From Acinetobacter sp. ANC 3903 (GTDB lineage: Bacteria > Pseudomonadota > Gammaproteobacteria > Pseudomonadales > Moraxellaceae), in NCBI RefSeq assembly GCF_002135315.1, contig NZ_NEGA01000001.1, forward strand, positions 186,001-250,000: a DNA stretch of 64,000 nucleotides, written 5' to 3'. Made by a program: the position numbers and the translations under genes. Below, one piece after another: positions 56,230 through 64,000 of the stretch. The notes beneath the pieces are model-generated. The model was not told where the DNA came from. It did no database searches and saw nothing but the letters and a program-made list of their open reading frames with translations. Within the stretch, counting starts at the first letter, position 1. Each line of letters starts with the position of its first letter.

Positions 56230-57777
56230 TTATGATTTTAAAGTAATCAAATTACGACCTTTCATTTCTGCAGGTACAGGAATTTGCATGAGGTTCAACA
56301 ATGTTGGAGCAACATCTGCAAGGACGCCACCTTCAGCAATGGTTGCAGAAGTTGGGCCGACATAAATAAACGGAACCAGTTCAGTGGTATGTTGCGTATG
56401 TACCTGACCGCTTTGGTAGTCCTGCATTTGCTCTACATTACCATGATCGGCAGTAATCAGCATATGGCCTTTTTTAGCCATTACTGCTTCATATACACGG
56501 CCCAGGCAAGTATCCACCGCTTCAACGGCTTTCACTGCTGCATCAAATACACCGGTATGCCCCACCATATCACCATTGGCATAGTTCACCACCAACAGGT
56601 CATATTCACCTGAGTGAATTGCAGCAACCAGTTCATCGGTAACTTCATAAGCACTCATTTCCGGTTTCAAGTCATAAGTTGCCACGCTTGGAGATGGAAT
56701 CAAAATACGTTTTTCACCCGGGTATTCATCTTCACGGCCACCGCTGAAGAAGAAAGTCACATGGGCATATTTTTCAGTTTCAGCAATACGCAGCTGGGTT
56801 TTACCCAAATCAGACAAGTATTCGCCAATCGAGTTTTTCAACGCTTCTGGCATATAGGCCACAGGCGCATCAATAGTGGCTTGATAACGGGTGAGCATGA
56901 CAAACTTAGACAGGTTTGGCACCACCTTACGCTCAAAACCGGCAAAGTCTTTTTCTACAAAGGCTTTGGTAATTTCACGCGCACGGTCGGCACGGAAATT
57001 CATGAACACCACACTGTCGCCATCCTGAATTTTAGCCAGTTCGCCAATACGGGTGGCTTTGACAAATTCATCCGACTCATTTTCCGCATACGCCTGTTCC
57101 AGACCTTCAACCGCAGTTGCTGCGGTACGTGCAGCTTCACCTTCGGTCAACAGGCGATAGGCCTGTTCAACACGATCCCAACGGTTGTCACGATCCATGG
57201 CAAAATAACGGCCGATCATGGTGGCAATACGGCCTTGACCCGGATATTGAGCAAAAACCGCATCTAATTTTTCTAAAGAAGGCTGAGCGCTTTTTGGTGG
57301 AGTATCACGACCATCAAGGAAAGCATGCAGATAAACTTTTGCACCGCGTTTTAGTGCCAGTTCCACCATGGCAATAATTTGGTCTTCATGTGCATGTACG
57401 CCACCTTGTGACAACAAGCCCATAATATGTACTGCAGCATTCGCAGCTTTAGCTTTTTCTACCGCATCAATCAACACTTCATGCTCAAAAAAAGCACCGG
57501 TACGAATGTCTTTGGTAATACGGGTGAAATCCTGATACAACACACGGCCTGCACCAAGGTTCATATGTCCCACTTCAGAGTTGCCCATTTGACCATCAGG
57601 CAGGCCGACATCTTCACCTGAACCTGAAATCAAACCATGGGGATGCTTTTGTTGCATAGCAGTTAAGTTAGGTCGTTTTGCTGCCAGGAAAGCATTGTCC
57701 TCGACCGCTTCGCGATGACCCACACCATCCATGATTACCAAAACGTGAGGGATTTTGCCAGCAGTTGCATCCGTCAT
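56230..57777 (-). CDS. gpmI: 2,3-bisphosphoglycerate-independent phosphoglycerate mutase
   Basis: About 515 residues from the ATG at 57777; an open extension of 19 codons upstream is not conserved in character. The alkaline-phosphatase-fold enzyme shows [12 protein letters not shown], the nucleophile Ser in [72 protein letters not shown] and [11 protein letters not shown], which together ligate two Mn ions. It interconverts 3- and 2-phosphoglycerate in glycolysis and gluconeogenesis. Confidence 0.97.
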   Translation of the reverse strand: MTDATAGKIPHVLVIMDGVGHREAVEDNAFLAAKRPNLTAMQQKHPHGLISGSGEDVGLPDGQMGNSEVGHMNLGAGRVLYQDFTRITKDIRTGAFFEHEVLIDAVEKAKAANAAVHIMGLLSQGGVHAHEDQIIAMVELALKRGAKVYLHAFLDGRDTPPKSAQPSLEKLDAVFAQYPGQGRIATMIGRYFAMDRDNRWDRVEQAYRLLTEGEAARTAATAVEGLEQAYAENESDEFVKATRIGELAKIQDGDSVVFMNFRADRAREITKAFVEKDFAGFERKVVPNLSKFVMLTRYQATIDAPVAYMPEALKNSIGEYLSDLGKTQLRIAETEKYAHVTFFFSGGREDEYPGEKRILIPSPSVATYDLKPEMSAYEVTDELVAAIHSGEYDLLVVNYANGDMVGHTGVFDAAVKAVEAVDTCLGRVYEAVMAKKGHMLITADHGNVEQMQDYQSGQVHTQHTTELVPFIYVGPTSATIAEGGVLADVAPTLLNLMQIPVPAEMKGRNLITLKS

Positions 57778-57902
57778 AATGAACACTCTTTTGTTTACAA
57801 TTTCATCGTTATATCTTACCGAATTTTCGGTCAAGACTCTATGTGCAGATCATGACTAAAGCTGATCATGCACATTGTTTTTACCACTTTGTATTTAAGC
57901 AT

Positions 57903-58973
57903 TTAGCGGGCACGGCGTAGTAAATAACCACCCACCAACATCATCAGCGCAATCGGCACAAACACAAACCAGGCCGGTGAGGGTGAATAGACCAGGCTGG
58001 CATAGCCCAAGAAGTCCTGAAGATAGAAGAAGCCCAAGCCGGTAAATAAGGCAATCACCAGACGGAAACCCATCGACTGCTGACGTAAAGGGCCAAAAAT
58101 AAAGGAACAGGCAATCAGCACCAGACCAATCAAAGCAAAAGGTGAACCGACTTTTTGCCAGAAGGCCAGCTGGTAGGTTTTTGGAATCTGGCTATATTCA
58201 TGCATATAACTCATAAAGCTCACCAATTGACTCGGTGATAAATCTTCAGGGTCAATCGTGACCATATGCACATATTTCGGTTGCAAGGCTAAAGTCAGAG
58301 GCAGCTGATCGGTTTTCACCAAGGTTGAATTACCTTGCGGCAGAATATCCATTTGCGCAGCAGTTTTCAGATTCCAAGCACCATCTTTAACAAACTGACC
58401 TTGCTCGGCATTTAAAACACCTTTCAAGTGATAACGATCATCAAAGTCAACCACTTGAACATGTTTTAGCTGTCCTTGTGCATTGGCATAATCAATATAA
58501 ATAAAGCGCTGACCTTCGCGCGTCCAGTAACCATTGACTTCACCCAGTGAACTGACGCTACGGTGATCTTTAACACTTTTGGCCTGTTCATTGGTATAAG
58601 GAATCACCCATTCACTTAAGACAAAGGATAAAACCACCAGAATCAGGGCTGAGCGAATCACCCAGCCGACTATACGCCACAGGCTGACCCCAACCGAACG
58701 CATCACTACCAGCTCACTATTGGAAGCCAAAGTACCTAAACCCAGCACAGCACCAATTAAGGCAGAAATAGGTAAAATTTCATACAGATAACGTGGTGCA
58801 CCCCATAATACATAAAGCAATGCCTGCCAGGCACCATAGTTCTCGTTGAGTGAACCCAATTCACCCAAATAGGTAAACAGTACTTGTAAAACAGAGAGCA
58901 CTGCTGTAGCCCCTAGCATGGCCAATGCCGTGGTTTTGGTCACATGTTTGGCAATTATTCGACGTGCTAACAT
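57903..58973 (-). CDS. lptG: LPS export permease LptG
   Basis: 356 residues with the LptF/LptG layout: membrane helices at the N-terminus (three, to about residue 125), a periplasmic beta-jellyroll (about 130-265) and three C-terminal helices. Signatures are LPISALIGAVLGLGTLASNSELVVMRSVGVS (coupling helix) and FWQKVGSPFALIGLVLIACSFIFGPLRQQSMGFRL. With LptF and LptB it extracts LPS or LOS from the inner membrane. It starts two bases after the lptF stop codon. Confidence 0.95.
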   Translation of the reverse strand: MLARRIIAKHVTKTTALAMLGATAVLSVLQVLFTYLGELGSLNENYGAWQALLYVLWGAPRYLYEILPISALIGAVLGLGTLASNSELVVMRSVGVSLWRIVGWVIRSALILVVLSFVLSEWVIPYTNEQAKSVKDHRSVSSLGEVNGYWTREGQRFIYIDYANAQGQLKHVQVVDFDDRYHLKGVLNAEQGQFVKDGAWNLKTAAQMDILPQGNSTLVKTDQLPLTLALQPKYVHMVTIDPEDLSPSQLVSFMSYMHEYSQIPKTYQLAFWQKVGSPFALIGLVLIACSFIFGPLRQQSMGFRLVIALFTGLGFFYLQDFLGYASLVYSPSPAWFVFVPIALMMLVGGYLLRRAR

Positions 58974-58975
58974 TT

Positions 58976-60076
58976 TTAAGACCTCGCCTGCTGAATTCGT
59001 TTCTTGATTTTAGGGGCGAGCTTTTGTTTTCGGGAGAACAATGCTCCAGCAATGCCATAAACGACCAAGACCAAAGGATATGCCCAGATGCCCATTTCAT
59101 CTTTACTGACCCGGGTTTTTACCGCCATGAGTGCCACAATCAAACTGGCAAAAATCAGTAAGGCCGGGAATAATTTTAAATAGCGTCCCTGACGCGGGCT
59201 CACTTCACACAGTGCAATCGCCAGCATTAAAGCGGTAACAATGGAAAATGGCACAAAGATACGCCAGCCCAATTCACTTGCCACCACCGGATCAGTACGG
59301 TTGTTCCAGAGCTTGCCAATCGGTAAGGCTTCGACTTCCGCACTTTCAAATTTGGCTTCCTTATCGCTTTCTAGACGTAAACGGTAAGACTGAAATTCGG
59401 CCTGGGTATATTTGGGTGTGCCCGGGAAAATTTCGTAACGGCGCCCTTCAGATAAATCGACAATACTGGCCGTTTCATTGGCCACTTCTACACGAGTGGC
59501 TTCTTTCGCCAGAATCATGACATCAGGCTTGCCCGGCTTTTCTGCGCGTTGATAGAAAAACACATCTTTTAAATTACGACGGTCTTCCGACAGGTCTCCG
59601 GCATAAATAGTATAAGGACCGGAAGAAATAAATTCTTTGGGACGGACCAAATCAAAACCGGTTCTGACCGCCTGATTAGTCGTCAGTTCTTCAAACTTAC
59701 GTAGTCCCCATGGAGACATCCACACCATTAACACGGTTTGCACAGCAAGAAAAACCACCGTCAATGGAATCAGCAAACGCCCCAGCTGGTTACGGCTGAT
59801 GCCGCTGCCATTCATGACTGCCATCTCATGATCGACATAGAGACGGCCAAACACCAGCATCAAACCAATAAAAAAGCCGAGCGGAAGAATTAAGGTTAAA
59901 AATTCTGGCAGTCGATAACCAATAATACTAAACAAAATACTGGTATCTAAACGACCTTGTGCCGCCACACCAAAGAACTTGATCAGCCGACCACCCATCA
60001 TGATTAAGGTCAGCAAGGCAATCACCACCAAGGATGTAGACACCACTTGCTTGACCAGATAACGCCGAATAATCAA
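58976..60076 (-). CDS. lptF: LPS export permease LptF
   Basis: The 366-residue partner of LptG has the same topology: three N-terminal helices, periplasmic domain (about 130-260) and three C-terminal helices. IIRRYLVKQVVSTSLVV, LPLGFFIGLMLVFGRLYVDHEMAVMNGSGISRNQL and RIFVPFSIVTALMLAIALCEVSPRQGRYLK are typical. The start codon is TTG at 60076, supported by GGAAG seven bases upstream and the absence of a better ATG. It is divergent from pepA, a conserved arrangement. Confidence 0.95.
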   Translation of the reverse strand: MIIRRYLVKQVVSTSLVVIALLTLIMMGGRLIKFFGVAAQGRLDTSILFSIIGYRLPEFLTLILPLGFFIGLMLVFGRLYVDHEMAVMNGSGISRNQLGRLLIPLTVVFLAVQTVLMVWMSPWGLRKFEELTTNQAVRTGFDLVRPKEFISSGPYTIYAGDLSEDRRNLKDVFFYQRAEKPGKPDVMILAKEATRVEVANETASIVDLSEGRRYEIFPGTPKYTQAEFQSYRLRLESDKEAKFESAEVEALPIGKLWNNRTDPVVASELGWRIFVPFSIVTALMLAIALCEVSPRQGRYLKLFPALLIFASLIVALMAVKTRVSKDEMGIWAYPLVLVVYGIAGALFSRKQKLAPKIKKRIQQARS

Positions 60077-60233
60077 ATTAATTCTTCCAAAAAAAGCAAA
60101 TAAAAACTAGCGCTAGTTTACCCGAATGGTGAAAATATAAAACCTATACTGTTGTTGCGCATTGAAACTCTATTCATAGAAATGTTTCAATGGTTTAATG
60201 GTTTGCAATCTTTCAAAGGCATGAATACAGAAC

Positions 60234-61682
60234 ATGAAACTGACAATTAATACGTCATTCCAAGAGAATGCATCTAGCCCATATTTGTTGATATTAGTCG
60301 ATTCTGAGCAGCTTCAAAAGGCAGAGACTGCTTATGAAATCAATGGTTTAAATACATTAGTAGAAGCTGCTCAATTTAAAGCCAGCCTGACCGAATCTTT
60401 GCCTCTTATTGGCAAAGTCGCAGCGTGTGCAAATACTGCCCTGATTGGCTTGGATAAGGCAGCAGAACTTCAGCCAGCTAAATTAGCAAAAATCGCACAA
60501 ACTATTATCAAAGCGTCACAAAAAAAATTCCAACAGATCAGTATTGATATTTCTGCATTGCCACCTGAACAGCATTATTTATTTGCCTTGGCTTTAACTC
60601 AGGCCAATTATGCTTTTGATGAATACAAATCCAAGAAAAATGAATTTGTACTGCAACAGATCAATCTGATTGCTGCAAACAGCACTTTAAACCCGCAACA
60701 GTTGGGCCTGATTCATGCCGTTCAGTCAGGTCAAAGTTTGGCACGTGACCTGGGCAACCGTCCAGGCAATATCTGTTTTCCTGAATATCTGGCAGAACAG
60801 GCTCAAGCCTTGGCAGCACAGTATCCGGACTTGCTGAAAGTGACCGTGATTAATGAGCAGCAAATGGCGGACTTGGGCATGAATGCCTTCCTTGCCGTAA
60901 GCAAAGGTTCAGACCGTCCGGGCCGTGTGATTACCCTTGAATATAAAGCGCATACTGAGCAAGCACCTGTAGTACTGGTCGGTAAAGGGGTGACTTTTGA
61001 TACAGGCGGTATTTCACTCAAACCAGGTCTGGGCATGGACGAAATGAAATTCGACATGTGCGGCGCTGCATCTGTACTAGGCACCATGCGCGCATTATGT
61101 GAAGCAAAACTGCCGATTCATGTGGTCGGTGCCATTGCTGCTGCTGAAAACATGCCTTCAGGTCATGCCACCCGCCCGGGCGATATCGTGACCAGCATGA
61201 GCGGACAAACTGTTGAAATTTTAAATACTGATGCCGAAGGCCGTTTGGTGTTATGCGACACGCTGACCTACATCAAACGTTTTAATCCGGCGCTGGTGAT
61301 TGATATTGCAACTTTAACCGGTGCTTGTGTAGTGGCCTTGGGTTCAGTCCTGTCCGGTTTATTTACCCCAGATGACGAACTGGCTGCCGAAATTACTGCT
61401 GCAGGCCAGACCTCTTTTGACCGGGTATGGCGCATGCCAGTACTTGAAGACTATCAGGAACAGCTAGACTCTCCTTTTGCCGATATTGCCAATATCGGTG
61501 GACCTAAAGCCGGCTCTGTGACTGCAGCATGTTTCTTGCAACGCTTTACCCGCGAATATCGCTGGGCACATTTAGACGTTGCAGGTACTGCATGGAATTC
61601 TGGCACGGCAAAAGGTGCAACAGGCCGTCCTGTACCGTTACTGGTTCAATTCCTAGCAAACCGTGCGCAGTCGAATGGCTAA
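60234..61682 (+). CDS. pepA: Leucyl aminopeptidase (PepA, M17)
   Basis: 482 residues with an N-terminal regulatory macro-like domain (to about 170) and the C-terminal catalytic domain: [16 protein letters not shown] (metal-binding Lys and Asp), [16 protein letters not shown], and the family signature [14 protein letters not shown], plus RMPVLEDY and [11 protein letters not shown]. The dimetal exopeptidase removes N-terminal residues. PepA also serves as an accessory factor in Xer recombination in E. coli. Its last 8 bp overlap holC. Confidence 0.96.
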   Translation: MKLTINTSFQENASSPYLLILVDSEQLQKAETAYEINGLNTLVEAAQFKASLTESLPLIGKVAACANTALIGLDKAAELQPAKLAKIAQTIIKASQKKFQQISIDISALPPEQHYLFALALTQANYAFDEYKSKKNEFVLQQINLIAANSTLNPQQLGLIHAVQSGQSLARDLGNRPGNICFPEYLAEQAQALAAQYPDLLKVTVINEQQMADLGMNAFLAVSKGSDRPGRVITLEYKAHTEQAPVVLVGKGVTFDTGGISLKPGLGMDEMKFDMCGAASVLGTMRALCEAKLPIHVVGAIAAAENMPSGHATRPGDIVTSMSGQTVEILNTDAEGRLVLCDTLTYIKRFNPALVIDIATLTGACVVALGSVLSGLFTPDDELAAEITAAGQTSFDRVWRMPVLEDYQEQLDSPFADIANIGGPKAGSVTAACFLQRFTREYRWAHLDVAGTAWNSGTAKGATGRPVPLLVQFLANRAQSNG

Positions 61683-62082
61683 AGTCAGCTTTTACCTGTT
61701 TGAAAAAAGTAACGAGCGGCAAGTGCAAAGCACTTGCCGTTTGTGCCGCAAGATTCTGAAACAGCCGGCACATATCTGGTTGTATTGTGCCGACCCGGAC
61801 TTGCAACAGCAGCTCGATGAACAATTGTGGAGTTTTGATCCGAGCAGTTTCATTCCGCATGGCATTGATCAGGAACAGGCCCCAATTTGTATTTCCTCCC
61901 GGCTACCGGAACAGTCGGACTGGATTGTGTTTAATTTTAACAATCAAGCCCTTGAACAGATTGATAAATTTAGTCACATTATAGAAATCATAGAAAATAA
62001 CGAATCGGCAAAACAACTGGGTCGTGAGAAATTTAAACAATATCGACGCTTAGGTATTGAGCCACGAACTTTCAAGCTTTAG
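61675..62082 (+). CDS. holC: DNA polymerase III subunit chi
   Basis: About 135 residues from the ATG at 61675, which lies inside the end of pepA. Text [54 protein letters not shown] and [22 protein letters not shown] is typical of HolC. The chi subunit links the clamp loader to single-strand-binding protein. In many Gammaproteobacteria pepA-holC is followed by valS; here the next gene is a coiled-coil protein instead. Confidence 0.93.
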   Translation: MAKVSFYLFEKSNERQVQSTCRLCRKILKQPAHIWLYCADPDLQQQLDEQLWSFDPSSFIPHGIDQEQAPICISSRLPEQSDWIVFNFNNQALEQIDKFSHIIEIIENNESAKQLGREKFKQYRRLGIEPRTFKL

Positions 62083-62110
62083 CTGATCAATAGAAATAAG
62101 GAGAGATAGG

Positions 62111-62743
62111 GTGGCATTAAATGTCGGTCAAGATTTTAAACAGCGCTGGTTAAATGTACCTGAGGCTGTTCGTCAGGCATTTATTGATGACCTACACCGT
62201 GTCTGCAATGTGCTGAAACCTGAAACCAATATTCAAAAGTGGCTAGAAAAAGATAAAGAAGCACAAAAGCAGTCTTATGAAAAAATTGAACAGGCCTATA
62301 TAGATCGCAAGGCTCAACTGATTGAAGAGGCTCGTTTACGCAAGCAACGTGCTTTAGAACAGTCTTTGGAAAAAAAGCGTGCTGAACAGCTGGCTTATGC
62401 ACGGGCATTACAGTTAGATGAAGAAAGACAATTTGCAGAGCAAGTTCACACCTTGACTTTTATTCGTCAAAACTTAGAGCACGAAACGCAAACCTATACC
62501 GCGCGTTATCACAAGAACCCTGCGGGCCCGGCCTTGAATTTTTCCAAGGGCATGATCTCGATTACGGACCATGAAATATTATCGGAACTAGAAAGTGTGC
62601 GTTTACGTCTGGAACTGGAAGCTGAAACCCTGATTGAACAAGCGGTGACCGTATTCCGTGCCAAGTTACATCAGGCTAGCCAGGAAGAAATTGAGTACAT
62701 TTTAAAGAATTCTAATTTATCTACGGAAAAGCCAAAAACCTGA
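62111..62743 (+). CDS. Conserved coiled-coil protein of unknown function
   Basis: 210 residues starting at GTG with AAGGAGAG upstream. The protein is highly charged. A continuous Glu/Lys/Arg/Gln heptad region (about residues 45-115; AQLIEEARLRKQRALEQSLE) suggests a long helical rod, followed by an HTLTFIRQNLEHETQTYTAR segment and a second helical stretch. No motif or family is recognised. It lacks a signal peptide, so it is cytoplasmic. It follows holC by 28 bp and is closed by a hairpin terminator, so it belongs to the pepA-holC unit. Confidence 0.8.
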   Translation: MALNVGQDFKQRWLNVPEAVRQAFIDDLHRVCNVLKPETNIQKWLEKDKEAQKQSYEKIEQAYIDRKAQLIEEARLRKQRALEQSLEKKRAEQLAYARALQLDEERQFAEQVHTLTFIRQNLEHETQTYTARYHKNPAGPALNFSKGMISITDHEILSELESVRLRLELEAETLIEQAVTVFRAKLHQASQEEIEYILKNSNLSTEKPKT

Positions 62744-62790
62744 TTGCTGATCCCGGCTCATCTAGGTCATTTTTAAGTATGCTAAGTTAA

Positions 62791-62820
62791 AATAAAAGCG
62801 TCCACTTCGGTGGACTTATT
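62791..62820. terminator. Terminator after the coiled-coil gene
   Basis: GTCCAC-TTCG-GTGGAC, a stable UUCG tetraloop hairpin flanked by AATAA and TTATT and followed by TTTTTTATT on the plus strand. Confidence 0.85.
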
Positions 62821-62836
62821 TTTTATTATCCGGATA

Positions 62837-63382
62837 TTAAAATAAGTCTACTGCAATTCCGAGCATATTGCCTGCGCCATAGCCAATTCCCAATAACAGG
62901 CCAATCCATACCAGTCCGCCGGTGATATTATAAAACATAAAGCTGAACACATTCATATGCCCTGCCCCGGCAGCGAAGGGCGCAAATGAACGAACAAAAG
63001 GAACAAAACGTGCCATCAAAATGGTTTTACCGCCATGTTTGCTAAAATAGCGATTGGTCTTGACGATATATTCAGGTTTTAAAAAACGTGAGTGCTCATG
63101 AAAAAACTTAAACCCCAAAATCTTCCCGGTATAGTAATTGACGATATAACCCAATACTGAGGCAATAAACAATAACACCCCCATAGAAGATAAATGGACA
63201 TCAGCTGCAGTTGAACACAGGGCGCCAATGGCGATCAGTAAACTGTCTCCCGGCAAGAAAAACATAAACACCGAACCCGTCTCGGCAAAAATAATCAGAA
63301 ATAAAATGGCATAAATCCACAAGCCATACTGATCCAGTAAAGTAGGTAACCATTGTTCAATATGCATTAGAAAATCAAGCAT
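62837..63382 (-). CDS. DedA-family membrane protein
   Basis: 181 residues with four or five membrane segments. DedA/SNARE-associated motifs are visible: FAETGSVFMFFLPGDSLLIAIGAL and the positively charged KHGGKTILMARFVPFVRSFAPFAAGAG (Arg residues important for polyprenyl-phosphate flippase activity in homologues). DedA proteins recycle undecaprenyl phosphate or maintain membrane energy. It is a little shorter than E. coli paralogues (about 220). Single gene with no operon partner in view. Confidence 0.9.
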   Translation of the reverse strand: MLDFLMHIEQWLPTLLDQYGLWIYAILFLIIFAETGSVFMFFLPGDSLLIAIGALCSTAADVHLSSMGVLLFIASVLGYIVNYYTGKILGFKFFHEHSRFLKPEYIVKTNRYFSKHGGKTILMARFVPFVRSFAPFAAGAGHMNVFSFMFYNITGGLVWIGLLLGIGYGAGNMLGIAVDLF

Positions 63383-63446
63383 CTTCAGCTACTCACTTTA
63401 ACCACATTATTTTCATAACTTATTAAAAATAAAAATTAAAAATAAA

Positions 63447-63479
63447 AAAACAGCCTGGTTTTCTCAATCAGACTGTTTT
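63447..63479 (-). terminator. Terminator of ribE
   Basis: On the minus strand AAAACAGTCTGATT pairs with AACCAGGCTGTTTT (one mismatch, one G-T pair), followed by a TTTTTTT tract, 15 bp past the ribE stop. Confidence 0.8.
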
Positions 63480-63494
63480 CTATTCTAGGATGTT

Positions 63495-64000
63495 TTACTT
63501 CAAGAAGCCATTTTCTGCCAGAAAAGCCATGCTTATTTTTGACTGTTCGTTGGTGTCGGCAGCTTTGTCACCCAGCATTAAACGCTCGATATAACGCGCC
63601 AATACATCCACTTCCAGATTCACTTTGGCACCAGTTTTCCAGGTGCCAATATTGGTCCGTTCAGCGGTATGCGGAATCAAATTCAGGCTGATGATATTGC
63701 CACGCAGGTGGTTAATGGTCAGGCTAATACCATCCACCGTTACCGAACCCTTTTCTGCCAGATATTTGGCAATTTCAGCCGGTGCAGTCACTTCATAATA
63801 AATGGAACGGGCATCTTCACGTACCAGCGTAATTTCACCAACTGCATCGACATGGCCGCTGACAATATGACCGCCAAAACGGGTGGTTGGCAACATGGCT
63901 TTTTCCACATTCACGCGCTGACCGACTTTCCAGTTACCCAGTGTAGTACGGTTTAAACTTTCCCGTGAGACATCGGCAGCGTACCAGTTTTCTCCCCATT
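63495..64000 (-). CDS. ribE: Riboflavin synthase alpha chain, C-terminal part (cut by right edge)
   Basis: The frame runs to base 64000, so the N-terminus is outside the window; about 168 codons are visible. Two lumazine-binding domains are represented: the end of the first (ENWYAADVSRESLNRTTLGNWKVGQRVNVE) and the second, with GGHIVSGHVDAVGEI, GSVTVDGISLTIN and WKTGAKVNLEVDVLARYIERL. The enzyme dismutates two 6,7-dimethyl-8-ribityllumazine to riboflavin. A possible internal ATG at 63914 is not the real start. Confidence 0.95.
   Translation of the reverse strand, partial: WGENWYAADVSRESLNRTTLGNWKVGQRVNVEKAMLPTTRFGGHIVSGHVDAVGEITLVREDARSIYYEVTAPAEIAKYLAEKGSVTVDGISLTINHLRGNIISLNLIPHTAERTNIGTWKTGAKVNLEVDVLARYIERLMLGDKAADTNEQSKISMAFLAENGFLK

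Overview
The window is a stretch of Acinetobacter-like chromosome (Moraxellaceae, Gammaproteobacteria). This is judged from the moderately AT-rich base use, the protein sequences, and gene neighbourhoods I associate with that genus: tpiA-secG-tRNA-rimP-nusA-infB-rbfA, pilBCD-coaE, xerD-dsbC-hom-thrC, feoAB and lptFG/pepA-holC. No insertion sequence, prophage, integron, CRISPR array or rRNA gene was seen. Almost everything is core chromosome, with a few accessory-looking islands.

Layout. 1-6784 (minus): tpiA, secG, tRNA-Leu(GAG), three tandem initiator tRNA-Met genes, then rimP-nusA-infB-rbfA (rbfA runs off the left edge). 7056-11488 (plus): pilB-pilC-pilD (type IV pilus motor, platform and prepilin peptidase) and coaE. 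11507-13663 (minus): a DMT permease, rlmB and ppnP. 14184-15845: recN. 15910-19339 (minus): four envelope genes (CsgG/FlgT-like, LpoB-like, YcfL-like and a TPR-like protein) that form the least understood cluster. 19722-20712: yqgE-ruvX. 20805-24140 (minus): an aaeB/aaeX/aaeA-like efflux operon, divergent from an IclR regulator across a palindrome-rich gap. 25576-28160: an AlkB-like dioxygenase and an ABC exporter. 28291-30581 (minus): a GT2 polysaccharide synthase coupled by ATGA to an outer-membrane barrel. 30969-33132 (minus): phoU and a TolC-like channel. 33409-38224: an unknown lipoprotein, a TPP riboswitch controlling thiC, then nudF-like and cpdA genes. 38434-40163: dksA, gluQ and a zinc-ribbon protein. 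40187-45332 (minus): ftsW, murD, a Cys-rich Feo protein, feoB and feoA behind a clear Fur box. 45505-49959 (plus): xerD, dsbC, hom, thrC. 50066-51112 (minus): pbpG. 51334-54993 (plus): a GacA-like regulator, pilS, pilR. 55019-60076 (minus): ctpA, gpmI, lptG, lptF. 60234-62743 (plus): pepA, holC and a coiled-coil protein. 62837-64000 (minus): a DedA protein and ribE (cut by the right edge).

Themes. Pilus biogenesis is represented twice (pilBCD and its regulators pilSR). Envelope biogenesis is covered by lptFG, ftsW, murD, pbpG, ctpA and tolC. The translation/transcription core sits at the left edge. The strongest regulatory readings are (i) a TPP riboswitch whose two alternative pairings, ending in a hairpin over the thiC Shine-Dalgarno sequence, can be written out base by base; (ii) a 12/14-match Fur box over the feoA promoter; and (iii) two perfect palindromes 31 bp apart between the aae-like operon and its IclR neighbour. 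The best candidates for undescribed biology are the four-gene lipoprotein cluster at 15910-19339 and the two-gene GT2/barrel unit at 28291-30581.
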